A stretch of DNA of 64,000 nt from Ruminococcus_C callidus (lineage in GTDB: Bacteria; Bacillota; Clostridia; Oscillospirales; Ruminococcaceae), in contig NZ_CP186925.1 in the NCBI RefSeq assembly GCF_049562855.1, forward strand, positions 1,612,001-1,676,000. The letters are read 5' to 3'. The translations under genes and the position numbers were made by a program. Below the pieces are notes generated by a model. The model saw only the letters and a list, made by a program, of their open reading frames with translations, had not been told where the DNA came from and ran no database searches. The first letter of the stretch is position 1. The number at the start of each line of letters is the position of its first letter. Below, one piece after another: positions 43,675-52,958 of this stretch.

Positions 43675-45366
43675 TCACAAATCTGCCCAGACGATTCCGG
43701 CAAGCACAAAAACAGCTACATTCAGACAGATGCCATTCCCCCAAAGGCGGTACTCTGCTGCATCACGATATGGATTTTGCAGCCATTTCTGTACCATCTT
43801 TCGGCTTTTGGGACGGCTCTCCGGTTTTACCGCTTTTCGGTATTCTTCAAAAATAGCTGCCCATCGGTCGATTTCTTCTTCTGTGGGATTTTCCGATGCC
43901 AGGTCACTGCACCACTGATCCGGAAATCCCTGCAGTCTTGCACATTCCTGCGGTGTCAGTCTGCGAACCGCATAACCGCTGGAAACGATACTGGGGTCTT
44001 TGTGGTCCCGTGCCAGCAGTGTAGGGGTCGTTTCCCGAAATGCACCGCTGAAATTTCCCGTAGAAGCAGCATACACTGCATGATGGTCAGTGGCATTCAA
44101 AGTGAAAGCGACATCTTTGTTGACACCGCCGCCCTGCGGTCCGTTTTGGTCAGACCGACCGATCATTGAACCCTGCAAAGCATAACTTTCCAGAACAGCA
44201 ATACCGCCTTGGTTTTTTGCTGGTGACTGGTCGCTGGTGTCCAAAGTACGGGCAGTGTCTGTCTCATAAATGCCGCTGTGCGGATTACCGGAAAGCATGG
44301 CATTGCTGGAAAAGGAACTGATGCCGTATGCTTTCGGCTGAAATACCGTCTGGTCATTATTGCAGGACAGCGTAGCAGATTTGTTTTCCTGTATCAGACT
44401 GCCTTTTCCACCGCCGGCTTTTCCGCAGCGAATCTTCAGTGTTTTCGGCGTATCCATCAACAGCGGAACATTTCCGCCGCCTGTTCCGCATCTGGAAGTC
44501 AGTGTCTGTACTTTTCCGTTCTCAGAGATCTGAAGACGGCTGTCAGCAGGATGATTTTCCAGTACACAAGGCGGATGATGGGCTTCTGCCCGAAGGGTAG
44601 CAGTGCGTTCTTTCAGAATGTCTATGCGTTTTCCGCCCTGGTCACACAAGCACAAGCCTGCCGTCCCAGAGCTGTCCGCAGCACTTCCGGCAGTTCTTTG
44701 CCACGCACGGAGGCTCTCCGCAGAATACCCTGACAAGCCTTCGGACTCAAATAGTATTTTTCCGGCACTTGCTCCGTCAAAATCTGCGACAAGAAAGATC
44801 CGTTTTCTTCGCTGGGGCACTCCCCAGTATTGTGCATCAAGAACTCGCCATGCGAGGGAATAGGATTCTGCCAGAATCTCTCCGGCTTTTGTCCATTTTC
44901 CCGCAGGTCGAGGAATTGAAATGCTACTGTCTTTGACCGAACAGATGGCTTCGAGGACACAGCGGAAATCTTCTCCGCCGTTGGAAGAAAATGCTCCGGG
45001 GACGTTTTCCCAGACGATGTATCTTGGGTATTTACCATTGCTTGCACACCTCATTTCTCGGATGATACGGATTGCTTCGTGAAACAGAGAAGAACGGCTG
45101 CCGCTCAGACCGGTTCGTTTTCCGGCGATGCTCATATCCTGGCATGGACTGCCAAAGGTGATGATGTCCACAGGCGGCAGCTTTGCACCATGCAGTCCGC
45201 TGATATTGCCGAAGTGTTGTACCTGCGGCAGGCGTTTTTCTGTCACACGAATGGCAAACGGTTCGATTTCAGAAGACCAGACAGGCACAATGCCTGCCAG
45301 CAGTCCGGCAAGCGGAAAACCGCCGCTGCCGTCAAAGAGGCTGCCAAGGGTGAGTGGTTTATTCAT
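43675..45366 (-). CDS. DNA cytosine-5 methyltransferase, 563 aa
   Basis: Motif I SLFDGSGGFPLAG, motif IV TFGSPCQDMSIAG (catalytic Cys), motif VI VWENVPGAFS, motif VIII WGVPQRRKRIFLVA and motif X LWGNGICLNVA. The target-recognition region (about 215-460) is unusually long, with repeated modules of the form T-x-T-L-x-x-R/D (ATLRAEAHH, QTLTSRCGTG, KTLKIRCGKAG, ATLSCNNDQT, RTLDTSDQS, FTLNATDHH, PTLLARDHKD), as in multispecific phage enzymes. It likely protects phage DNA from host restriction. It overlaps the next methylase by 8 bp. Confidence 0.92.
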   Translation of the reverse strand: MNKPLTLGSLFDGSGGFPLAGLLAGIVPVWSSEIEPFAIRVTEKRLPQVQHFGNISGLHGAKLPPVDIITFGSPCQDMSIAGKRTGLSGSRSSLFHEAIRIIREMRCASNGKYPRYIVWENVPGAFSSNGGEDFRCVLEAICSVKDSSISIPRPAGKWTKAGEILAESYSLAWRVLDAQYWGVPQRRKRIFLVADFDGASAGKILFESEGLSGYSAESLRAWQRTAGSAADSSGTAGLCLCDQGGKRIDILKERTATLRAEAHHPPCVLENHPADSRLQISENGKVQTLTSRCGTGGGNVPLLMDTPKTLKIRCGKAGGGKGSLIQENKSATLSCNNDQTVFQPKAYGISSFSSNAMLSGNPHSGIYETDTARTLDTSDQSPAKNQGGIAVLESYALQGSMIGRSDQNGPQGGGVNKDVAFTLNATDHHAVYAASTGNFSGAFRETTPTLLARDHKDPSIVSSGYAVRRLTPQECARLQGFPDQWCSDLASENPTEEEIDRWAAIFEEYRKAVKPESRPKSRKMVQKWLQNPYRDAAEYRLWGNGICLNVAVFVLAGIVWADL

Positions 45367-46618
45367 CAGGCTTTTCCACCTCTTTCACCAGTTCAGAGTA
45401 TGCAATCTGCTTTCCATCCCGCACGACATACACACCATCGGCATTTCCCGTATCTTCCACATACCGGCGAAGAATCACCGAGGCATATTTTTCATCCAAT
45501 TCCATGGTGTAGCAGATGCGGTTCATTTGTTCGCAAGCCATCAAAGTAGAACCGCTGCCGCCAAAGGTGTCCATTACCACGCCATTTTCCTGCGTGGAAT
45601 TGCCAATGGGATAGCCAAGCAAATCCAGCGGCTTGGAGGTAGGATGATTGGCATTGCGTTTCGGCTTATCAAAGTTCCAGATGGTTGTCTGCTTGCGGTC
45701 GGAATACCAGTGATGCTTGCCATTCTGCATAAAGCCATACAGCACAGGTTCGTGCTGCCACTGATAATCAGAGCGACCCAGAACAAGACTATCCTTTACC
45801 CAGATGCAGCAGCCTGCAAGATGAAATCCGGCGTCAATGAAAGCTTTTCTGAAATTCAGCCCTTCGGTGTCTGCATGGAATACATAGGCAGAGCCGCCTT
45901 TTTCCAGATGCTCCGCCATTCGCTGAAAGGAGGACAGCAGAAATGTATAAAACTCCTCGTTCTTCATGCTGTCATTCTGTATGGTCAAACCGCTGGCACT
46001 CTTAAACGAAACGCCATAGGGAGGATCGGTCAGAATGAGATTTGCCTTGGTGTCACCCATGAGAGCAGATACATCCTCCGCAGATGTGGCATCGCCACAC
46101 ATCAGCTTGTGTCTGCCAACTGTCCAGATGTCGCCACGCTGTACAAATGCAGCTTTTTCCAGTGCAGTGGTGAGGTCAAAATCATCGTCTTTCACTGTGT
46201 CACCGCTGTTTGTATCAAACAAATCTGCAATTTCAGTTTCATCAAAGCCAGTCAGACCAAGGTCAAAACCGAGATTCTGCAATTCTTCCATTTCCACAGC
46301 AAGGAGTTCTTCATCCCAGCCGGCATCTAATGCCATTCTGTTATCAGCAAGAATATATGCCTTCTTCTGTGCTTCGGTCAGGTGATCGGCAAATACACAT
46401 GGCACTTCTGAAATATTTTCTGCCTTTGCCGCTTCGATTCTGCCGTGACCAGCCAGCACATTGTATTCCCGATCAATAATAACCGGATTCACAAACCCAA
46501 ACTCACGCAGAGAAGAGCGAAGTTTCAGAATCTGTTCCTTGTTGTGCGTTCTGGCATTGTTGGCGTATGGCACTAACTTGTCGATATCAACGAGCTGAAA
46601 TTCTGTAGTTGTGTTCAT
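45359..46618 (-). CDS. ParB-N / adenine-or-cytosine N-methyltransferase fusion, 419 aa
   Basis: Residues 1-90 are a ParB/sulfiredoxin-like domain (LVPYANNARTHNKEQILKLR, LAGHGRIEAAKAENISEVPCV), a DNA-binding or nuclease-like unit. From about 150 follows a beta-class N4/N6 methyltransferase with ILTDPPYGVSFKSASG (motif IV DPPYG), HPTSKPLDLLGYPI and MDTFGGSGSTLMACEQ (motif I). Common in phages and used against restriction. Substrate base (A or C) is not decided. Confidence 0.9.
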   Translation of the reverse strand: MNTTTEFQLVDIDKLVPYANNARTHNKEQILKLRSSLREFGFVNPVIIDREYNVLAGHGRIEAAKAENISEVPCVFADHLTEAQKKAYILADNRMALDAGWDEELLAVEMEELQNLGFDLGLTGFDETEIADLFDTNSGDTVKDDDFDLTTALEKAAFVQRGDIWTVGRHKLMCGDATSAEDVSALMGDTKANLILTDPPYGVSFKSASGLTIQNDSMKNEEFYTFLLSSFQRMAEHLEKGGSAYVFHADTEGLNFRKAFIDAGFHLAGCCIWVKDSLVLGRSDYQWQHEPVLYGFMQNGKHHWYSDRKQTTIWNFDKPKRNANHPTSKPLDLLGYPIGNSTQENGVVMDTFGGSGSTLMACEQMNRICYTMELDEKYASVILRRYVEDTGNADGVYVVRDGKQIAYSELVKEVEKPDE

Positions 46619-46947
46619 TTTGATTCACCACTCTTTAAAATGTTTCTTATTTGATTCCATGCAGCTATTGCTTGCGAGGTATATCTTACACTCAAATCAA
46701 CCATTTGTTCGCCATGTTCTAAAATACACATATCGGATTGACGACTTCGTACAAGATTTTCTGCAAACTGTGCGGAGAGAACAGTCGGTATTTTCTTGCC
46801 ATTTTCTACTCGATTGAAATACACTTTTTCTGACTGCATTAATTTTTTTGCTTCGGAATAGATACTTCTTTGGCAATTAGGACTCTCACAATCAAAAGTC
46901 ACATTGTGCAATTCGGCATCTGTGTTTTTGCTAAACACACAACCCAT
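46615..46947 (-). CDS. Unknown phage protein, 110 aa
   Basis: Begins MGCVFSKNTDAELHNVTFDC and has AQFAENLVRSRQSDMCILEH. Two Cys pairs spaced far apart may bind zinc. Starts 2 bp after the terS stop and overlaps the next gene by 4 bp. No known family. Confidence 0.7.
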   Translation of the reverse strand: MGCVFSKNTDAELHNVTFDCESPNCQRSIYSEAKKLMQSEKVYFNRVENGKKIPTVLSAQFAENLVRSRQSDMCILEHGEQMVDLSVRYTSQAIAAWNQIRNILKSGESK

Positions 46948-46948
46948 A

Positions 46949-47494
46949 TCAGTTCCTCTTTCTGGCGGTCAGCAGTTTTTCCATAGCATCATCAATGGGC
47001 AGTCCTGAAAATTCTGTTGAACAGTTTTCTCGTACAATTTGAAAAATTTGATACCACAACTGATTAACCTGTTTCATGTAGCTTTGACTCATAGAGACAT
47101 ACGGAGAAGCAATTGCGGCTCCGGTAGTTGGATGTTTTGCAAGAAATCCATACTCAGATATTACTTCTTCGCACTGAATCCAGCGGCTAACTGACATGGC
47201 ATATTGCATCACAAGTTCGGAGTATACGGCTTTTTCACATCCTCTTGCTTTTAGCCATCGATAGGTTTCACTATAGATTTCTTCGGCAAGAAAATCTTTT
47301 CCGTTTTTTTGCTGAGCTTTCATAAAATCCTTTACTGGCGGAACATCATCACCTATCAAAACAGAAGATTCTGGGAATTCAAGCACTGATGCAGATTGTC
47401 CATCATTGATTTTGTCAACTAACGCCTTGGATTTTCTGCCAGAACCAACTCTTGCACCACCCCTTCTTGTACCGTCTTTTGCCACTGTTTTCAC
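46949..47494 (-). CDS. Terminase small subunit, P27 family, 181 aa
   Basis: A basic N-terminus (RRGGARVGSGRKSKALVDK) is followed by WLKARGCEKAVYSELVMQYA, WIQCEEVISEYGFLAKHPTT and the helical QSYMKQVNQLWYQIFQIVRE, the P27 small-terminase pattern with HTH. It recognises the packaging site. The large subunit is 6.4 kb away. A terminator lies upstream of it. Confidence 0.88.
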   Translation of the reverse strand: MKTVAKDGTRRGGARVGSGRKSKALVDKINDGQSASVLEFPESSVLIGDDVPPVKDFMKAQQKNGKDFLAEEIYSETYRWLKARGCEKAVYSELVMQYAMSVSRWIQCEEVISEYGFLAKHPTTGAAIASPYVSMSQSYMKQVNQLWYQIFQIVRENCSTEFSGLPIDDAMEKLLTARKRN

Positions 47495-47509
47495 CTGCCT
47501 TTTGAGAGA

Positions 47510-47542
47510 AAAATAGCCGAAACTGCGTAAGTTTCGGCTTGT
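47510..47542 (-). terminator. Terminator between the HNH gene and terS
   Basis: On the minus strand AGCCGAAAC-TTACGCA-GTTTCGGCT-ATTTTT, a strong stem and T run just upstream of the P27 gene. Confidence 0.8.
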
Positions 47543-47666
47543 TGCATATTTTTAGGGTTAATACCCCCTTTGAAATCCAAATTTCGTGCGTGAGAGGGGA
47601 CGCCGGTCTGTAAAAAATTCACAATTAGCGATTTTTATCCCCCCACCGGCAGCATTTCAGACACAA
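47543..47666. other. Intergenic, candidate cos region
   Basis: About 120 bp between the HNH endonuclease and terS. Cos-type phages with an HNH gene next to the terminase cut their DNA near here. The stretch is non-coding and holds GGGTTAATACCCC and runs of C, but I cannot prove a cos site. Confidence 0.35.
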
Positions 47667-48017
47667 TCAATACCGATAGACGGGATTTCGGTCTTCCGTC
47701 CACGTCTTGCGATCATGGCAGGACTTGCAAAGAGCCTGCCAGTTGCTTTCCTCCCACATCAGATGCGGATCACCACGGTGAGGAATGATATGGTCGACCA
47801 CGGTCGCTGCCGTGAACCGTCCCTGTGCCTTGCAACGCACACACAAAGGATGCCGGCGGAGGTACGCCTTGCTGAGCCGCTGCCACTTGCTGCCGTAGCC
47901 ACGCTTGGTGGCAGACGGTCGGTCTGGGTGCAGGGGCTGATGCTCTGCACAGTACAAGCCGTCTGTCAGGTTCGGACAGCCGGGGTGCTTGCAAGGTTTC
48001 AGTGCCTTCCTCGGCAT
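47667..48017 (-). CDS. HNH endonuclease, 116 aa
   Basis: A zinc-ribbon N-terminus (CKHPGCPNLTDGLYCAEH), RGYGSKWQRLSKAYLRRHPL, CVRCKAQ and the HNH core VVDHIIPHRGDPHLMWEESN and CKSCHDRKT. In HK97-like phages such enzymes act with the terminase in cos cleavage. It starts at MPRKALKPCKHP; the longer frame at 48038 is weaker. Confidence 0.88.
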   Translation of the reverse strand: MPRKALKPCKHPGCPNLTDGLYCAEHQPLHPDRPSATKRGYGSKWQRLSKAYLRRHPLCVRCKAQGRFTAATVVDHIIPHRGDPHLMWEESNWQALCKSCHDRKTWTEDRNPVYRY

Positions 48018-48131
48018 AAGGTTCACCTCCGGATACAACGAAAGCCCATGTGGAACACCACAGGGCTTTCGGTCAGTTTTCTATGATATTATTATATCAC
48101 ACCTTTTTGCAAAAGTCATCCTCGATTTTAC

Positions 48132-48584
48132 TCATGCCTTACCATAGAGAAGCAACGTCAAGTGTTGTACGGCACGATTCTTTTTGTTGTATGCAGAAGA
48201 ACGCTCAATACCGAAGTGCTCGCAAATGGTATAAATGTTTTGATCTTCCTGCCAATAGAACTGTTCCAGCACATACCGTTCATCCTCCGACAGGCTGTCC
48301 CATGCAGGCTGAAACCATTCCATGTACTCCTTTGCCTGACGATACCGTTCCCGCAGCACATCGATTTCGTCAATGGCAGTGATGATTCGCATTTCGCCGA
48401 ACTGCGGGTTCGGACTGCCGCCCGGCATATCTGTAAATGCCGGACTGCCAAGGGTTGTGGTGTCTTCATGCACCTGTGTGATTTCTTCGTCTGTATGTGC
48501 AAGGATGTAAGCCATGCTGCTGTAATCCTTCAGTGCGTTTACAGCGGCACTCCGTTTGTCTAAGTACTGCCAAATGATATTCAT
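48132..48584 (-). CDS. Phage late transcription regulator (RinA/DUF1492-like), 150 aa
   Basis: Helical N-terminus (QYLDKRSAAVNALKDYSSMA), then WDSLSEDERYVLEQFYWQ and a sigma-like HTH ICEHFGIERSSAYNKKNRAV. Such proteins switch on the packaging and structural genes that follow. The start overlaps the SNF2 helicase stop by 4 bp. Confidence 0.8.
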   Translation of the reverse strand: MNIIWQYLDKRSAAVNALKDYSSMAYILAHTDEEITQVHEDTTTLGSPAFTDMPGGSPNPQFGEMRIITAIDEIDVLRERYRQAKEYMEWFQPAWDSLSEDERYVLEQFYWQEDQNIYTICEHFGIERSSAYNKKNRAVQHLTLLLYGKA

Positions 48585-49951
48585 CTGCTACCTCCAAGTT
48601 CTGCTTTGACGGCCTGCATCAAAGCGGTCTGGGTTTGTTCTTTCCGGGTCAGGGCTTTCAGGATACGTTCGTCAATCGTACCCTTGGTGATGAGATGTTG
48701 AATGACAACCGTTTCGGATTGCTGCCCCTGCCGCCACAGTCTGGCGTTGGTCTGCTGGTAGAGTTCCAGACTCCAGGTCAGTCCGAACCAAATCAGGTGA
48801 GAACCGCCTGCCTGCAAATTCAAGCCATGACCAGCAGATGCTGGGTGAATTAGACCAACTTGCAGCCTTTCGGCGTTCCAGTTCCGAATACTGTCAGAGG
48901 ACTGGATTTCCTGATAGGAAACATTCAGCTTTCGCAGTCGCTCTTGAATCCGCTCCAAATCATGCTTGAACCAATACGCCACCAGAACGGGCTTGCCGTT
49001 GGCTGCCTCTATCAGGTCTTCCAGTGCATCCAGCTTTCGATCGTGAATGGGAATCACCGCTCCGGTGTCGTCATACACTGCACCATTTGCCAGCTGGGAA
49101 AGTTTGTTGGATAGACTTGCAGCGTTGGCAGCGGTAATCTCGCCATCCGGCAAGTCTAACACCAATTCTTGTTTCAATTGCTTGTATCGTTCTCTTTCTT
49201 GCTTAGAAAGACGAACTGGAACTTCTGTCAACAAAAGTTCTGGCATTTGCAAATAATCAATCGCTTTCATGGAAATGGTGATGTCTGAAATTTTATCATA
49301 GATTTGTTTCTCTGCCTGCGGCAAAGGCTTGTAAGAATAAACCACCATCCCATTTCGTTTATCCGGCTGAAAATAGGCTGTTCGATATTGTCCAATAAAT
49401 CTTCCAAGCCGCTGTCCCATATCCAGCAAACGAAACTCTGCCCATAAATCCATCAAACCATTACTGGACGGTGTTCCCGTTAAGCCGACAATGCGTTTCA
49501 CCTTTGGTCGAACTTTCATCAGTGCCTTGAATCGTTTCGTCTGATGGTTCTTAAAACCGGATAACTCATCAATCACCAACATATCGAAATCAAACGGAAT
49601 ACCGCTTTCCTCTACCAGCCAACTGATATTCTCACGATTCAAAATGCAAATATCCGTCTTTGCATGCAGGGCTTGTCTGCGTTCTGCGGATGTCCCAACT
49701 GCTACACTGTATTTCAGATGCTTCAAATGTTCCCACTTTTCAATTTCTGCTGACCAAGTATCCCGTGCCACACGAAGGGGTGCAATCACTAAAACACGGC
49801 GGATTTCAAAGCGGTCAAACAACAACTCATTGATTGCTGTCAATGTTGTGACAGTCTTCCCTAAACCCATATCCAGAAGAAGTGCTGCCACAGGATGCTC
49901 CGTCAAAAACTGAATCGCATATTGCTGATAGTCGTGTGGAATGAACTTCAC
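48581..49951 (-). CDS. SNF2-type DEAD-box helicase, 456 aa
   Basis: Walker A LLLDMGLGKTVTTLTAI, motif Ia VLVIAPLRVARDTW, motif II LVIDELSGFKNH (DELS in place of DEAH), GLTGTPSSNGLMDLWA and the C-terminal VGLIHPASAGHGLNLQAG and QQTNARLWRQGQ. Part of the phage replication module with the VRR-NUC nuclease and D5-type primase. It probably remodels DNA at replication forks. Confidence 0.93.
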   Translation of the reverse strand: MKFIPHDYQQYAIQFLTEHPVAALLLDMGLGKTVTTLTAINELLFDRFEIRRVLVIAPLRVARDTWSAEIEKWEHLKHLKYSVAVGTSAERRQALHAKTDICILNRENISWLVEESGIPFDFDMLVIDELSGFKNHQTKRFKALMKVRPKVKRIVGLTGTPSSNGLMDLWAEFRLLDMGQRLGRFIGQYRTAYFQPDKRNGMVVYSYKPLPQAEKQIYDKISDITISMKAIDYLQMPELLLTEVPVRLSKQERERYKQLKQELVLDLPDGEITAANAASLSNKLSQLANGAVYDDTGAVIPIHDRKLDALEDLIEAANGKPVLVAYWFKHDLERIQERLRKLNVSYQEIQSSDSIRNWNAERLQVGLIHPASAGHGLNLQAGGSHLIWFGLTWSLELYQQTNARLWRQGQQSETVVIQHLITKGTIDERILKALTRKEQTQTALMQAVKAELGGSR

Positions 49952-50244
49952 GGTGTTTCACCTCCGACTTCATCCAAAATGGGACGGATTTGTTCCAGAC
50001 TATCCAGACAATACACGGAAAAACCAACACGCTCAAGCTGTTGTTTTCTCCGGATTTGTAACGCCCGCATCTTCTCACCCGGAGCCTTTACTTCCACAAA
50101 CGCAATTTTTCCACCCGGCATCAATACGATTCGATCCGGCACTCCATCCGTTCCCGGACTTGTAAACTTCCAACAAAGACCTCCTCTGGACTGCACCTCT
50201 TGTACCAACCGGCTTTCAATCATTTTTTCACGCATTTTAGCCAC
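49948..50244 (-). CDS. VRR-NUC nuclease, 98 aa
   Basis: Residues give the compact PD-(D/E)xK core: FTSPGTDGVPDRIVLMPGGK (D), IAFVEVKAPGEKM (E-x-K) and RRKQQLERVGFSVYCLD. It is a Holliday-junction or flap-type nuclease acting with the SNF2 helicase (4-bp overlap). Confidence 0.92.
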   Translation of the reverse strand: MAKMREKMIESRLVQEVQSRGGLCWKFTSPGTDGVPDRIVLMPGGKIAFVEVKAPGEKMRALQIRRKQQLERVGFSVYCLDSLEQIRPILDEVGGETP

Positions 50245-50382
50245 CTTTTCAAGTTTTTTCTTTTTTGGGGTGCTGGTCGATTAAGGTCAATATATAAAAC
50301 CCCTTTTAGGCTGAAAATTTGGTAAAAATTACCTATAAGAAGAGTTTACGAAATGACCTCCTCCGACCTGCACCCCTGCCCA

Positions 50383-52629
50383 TCATTCTAAAAATTCCGA
50401 CTTGATTTTTACACCATAAACGATGATACCTTTCTTGGTTCTCTTTCGTTCAAACCCTGCATTTTCAAGACCCGTGTAAAAGTCCGTTGTACTCCTTGTG
50501 TACTCTCCATTTCTGGAACAATACGAACGATACTCCTGATACAATTCGCCTGATTTTTGCTGGTAGGTCTTATCTACATCACAGCAGTCTTCCAGAAATG
50601 CCGACATCCAGTCGTTGCTTTCCCGATATGCGTGGATTGCTTTTTTGACGCACTGTGGAACTTCCAGTTTGAATTGTCGGTCAATGACTTGTTTCGCTCC
50701 CTCCATCACCCAAGACAGAATTGCTCCGCCAGCGTGTTCGACCAGATAATCTGCAAAATTCTTGATGTCAGATTTCCCCTCCAGCTTTGCCAGAAACGGG
50801 ATCACAATCAATCTACGCCACGTTCCATCATCGTTGGCTCCAACCCTCGGCAGGTGGTTCGTGTATAACACCAGCGTATGAGCAGGTGTATAGCGGAACG
50901 GATCCTTGTATTTCTTCTCCGCTTGGATTTCATCCGTGGAACAAAGCTGCTTGATGACCGCAGTATTCAACCGCATTCCTTCTTCCAGTTCTGCTGCAAT
51001 GACCAGCCGTTTGCCCTTGAGTTCTGCCATTTCCGGCTTTACATTTCGCTTGCAGCCGACCGTCAATGCATCTGCGGACATTGTTCCGCTGTAACTTCCA
51101 AGCACCCGTGAAATGGCATTCCAGAAGGTGGACTTGCCGTTGCTGCCTTCGCCGTAGGCAATAATCAATGCCTCTTGATACACTTTTCCAATCGCACAAA
51201 GCCCGCAGATTTGCTGCACATAATCCGTTAAACTTTGATCGCCGCAGAAAAAGCAATGCAAGGCATCTTTCCAAATTTCTTCTCCCACGTTGTCCGGCGA
51301 AACAGCAGTCATTTTTGTGAGGTAATCCTCCGGATTGTGCGATCTTCCACCATTCACGCCTTTCTGCAAGTCATAGGTTGCTGTCGGTGTGTTTAGCAAG
51401 AACTCCTGACTGTCAAAATCTGCGATATCTTTCAGCAGCATCGGTTTTGCTGCTTGTAATGCCGAAGAGATGTACTTCATATCTCTGCGTTTCATGACGA
51501 AAGTTCGGTAAGTCAGGGCAGAACGATATTCGATGTACGCTTTTCTGCTGACGTCATCCACGGCTTTTTCCAGCACCTTTCCGCCCTTGGAAATTGTTTC
51601 AGCATCTACTCCGCTGTCCAGCAGCATCTTGTGTGTCATTTCCAGCGTTCGTTCTGCTTCTTCCAGCTGCTTGTCCAGAAATGCTTCGCATCTGCCAACA
51701 GCAGTCTGTTTCGATTCTACCCAGTGTGTTTGCAAATAGCATAAGTATTCGGTTGCATCTGTATAGGCAAGTTCGCCTTGTACCTGTTCTGCAAAAACTT
51801 TTGCTTGCCCAATATCGGAATAATCCTCCGGTCGCAGGCTATACATCTGCCCGTATAACTCCGGAGCAATATATCCGTCTTGTTTGGATACTCGCTTTCC
51901 GAAATTTTTTGCACTCTGCCAAATCATGTGCAGTTCTGATTCCGCCAATGGTGGGTTGCACTTTTCTGCTGCCTTTTGAAACAATTGATACGCTGCCTCT
52001 GTATTGCCATAACGCTTGATCAGTTTCCCAGCGATATGACTCATTGTGCTGTTTCTGGAGCCTTCTTGGATTAATTCCGTCTGAGCATCCCATTCTGCAA
52101 AAGCATCTTTTTCAAAAAATTCAGCAAGCGTCAGATTGCCTTGATACCATTCCACTTTTGGATTCTCCACACCAAAAAAGAAATGTGCCTCGTCCAGTGC
52201 CTTTTCATCGAAATAGGGAAACTGTTCCAGAACCTGTTTTTTCAAATTCTGTCGTTCTGTTACGGACATTCCTTTTTCTGCTTCAAAATAGACATGAAAC
52301 TTAGGACGTGCAATTCTGTTTCCCTTGTTTTTCATGTGGTTTCTGCTATAGGCAACTGCGAATGCTACGTCTGAAAATGTCAATGCCAGTTCCAAAGGTG
52401 TAACCCAATCTTCTGGATTTTCAGAGTGGCTATTATCGCAATCAAACATCAGACAATCGCTCTCTATAAAGCTGGCATTGCTTCTTTTATCATCCGTGAA
52501 TTTTGCAGAAACGTGGTCAAATTGCACCGCAGACTTCAAACTTTCCTCGTCAATTACCTCTACATCCTTCGGATATTTGATATTTTTTGCGTTTTCACGG
52601 CAAGTAGCAGTATAAAGCGTAAATTTCAT
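50383..52629 (-). CDS. D5-type primase-helicase, 748 aa
   Basis: The N-terminus is primase-like (CLMFDCDNSHSENPEDWV), then a D5 domain, and the helicase Walker A AYGEGSNGKSTFWNAISRVL, VIAAELEEGMRLNTAVIKQL and VLYTNHLPRVGANDDGTWRR (helicase superfamily 3). It primes and unwinds phage DNA. The gene follows the XRE regulator closely (4-bp overlap). Confidence 0.92.
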   Translation of the reverse strand: MKFTLYTATCRENAKNIKYPKDVEVIDEESLKSAVQFDHVSAKFTDDKRSNASFIESDCLMFDCDNSHSENPEDWVTPLELALTFSDVAFAVAYSRNHMKNKGNRIARPKFHVYFEAEKGMSVTERQNLKKQVLEQFPYFDEKALDEAHFFFGVENPKVEWYQGNLTLAEFFEKDAFAEWDAQTELIQEGSRNSTMSHIAGKLIKRYGNTEAAYQLFQKAAEKCNPPLAESELHMIWQSAKNFGKRVSKQDGYIAPELYGQMYSLRPEDYSDIGQAKVFAEQVQGELAYTDATEYLCYLQTHWVESKQTAVGRCEAFLDKQLEEAERTLEMTHKMLLDSGVDAETISKGGKVLEKAVDDVSRKAYIEYRSALTYRTFVMKRRDMKYISSALQAAKPMLLKDIADFDSQEFLLNTPTATYDLQKGVNGGRSHNPEDYLTKMTAVSPDNVGEEIWKDALHCFFCGDQSLTDYVQQICGLCAIGKVYQEALIIAYGEGSNGKSTFWNAISRVLGSYSGTMSADALTVGCKRNVKPEMAELKGKRLVIAAELEEGMRLNTAVIKQLCSTDEIQAEKKYKDPFRYTPAHTLVLYTNHLPRVGANDDGTWRRLIVIPFLAKLEGKSDIKNFADYLVEHAGGAILSWVMEGAKQVIDRQFKLEVPQCVKKAIHAYRESNDWMSAFLEDCCDVDKTYQQKSGELYQEYRSYCSRNGEYTRSTTDFYTGLENAGFERKRTKKGIIVYGVKIKSEFLE

Positions 52630-52958
52630 TTCTTTGCCTCCAGTTCTGCAATCAGCGTATTTGTCTGACTCATAATTCCACGCACTTGCTTTTGTATATC
52701 ACGCAAAGAGTCCATAGTAATTACATCTCCAGACTGTTCGCCATCTTGCCCCGTTAATAAATAATCTGTCGACACGCACAAGTAATCCGCCATTTTTAAC
52801 AAAAGTCTCGGTGAGGGAGCTGTATCACCTTTTAAGTACAGAGAGATTGTTTGCGGTCGAACTCCAACATGTTCAGCCAGTTCTTTTTGTGTAATTCTTC
52901 TGCGGTACGTTGGATGACGCTCCATCAATTTTTGCAGTATTTGTGGGAATTGATACAT
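52626..52958 (-). CDS. XRE-type regulator, 110 aa
   Basis: Helix-turn-helix TQKELAEHVGVRPQTISLYL, then PSPRLLLKMADYLCVSTDYL, the classic Cro/CI N-terminal fold, with a coiled-coil tail (SLRDIQKQVRGIMSQTNTLI). ATG 52958 shares one base with the previous stop (TAATG). It may tune the switch from early to replication genes. Confidence 0.88.
   Translation of the reverse strand: MYQFPQILQKLMERHPTYRRRITQKELAEHVGVRPQTISLYLKGDTAPSPRLLLKMADYLCVSTDYLLTGQDGEQSGDVITMDSLRDIQKQVRGIMSQTNTLIAELEAKK

Noticed and set aside
44622..45047. Long overlapping ORFs in the methyltransferase genes
   Set aside because: They are passenger frames of genes with clear motifs and have no ribosome sites.
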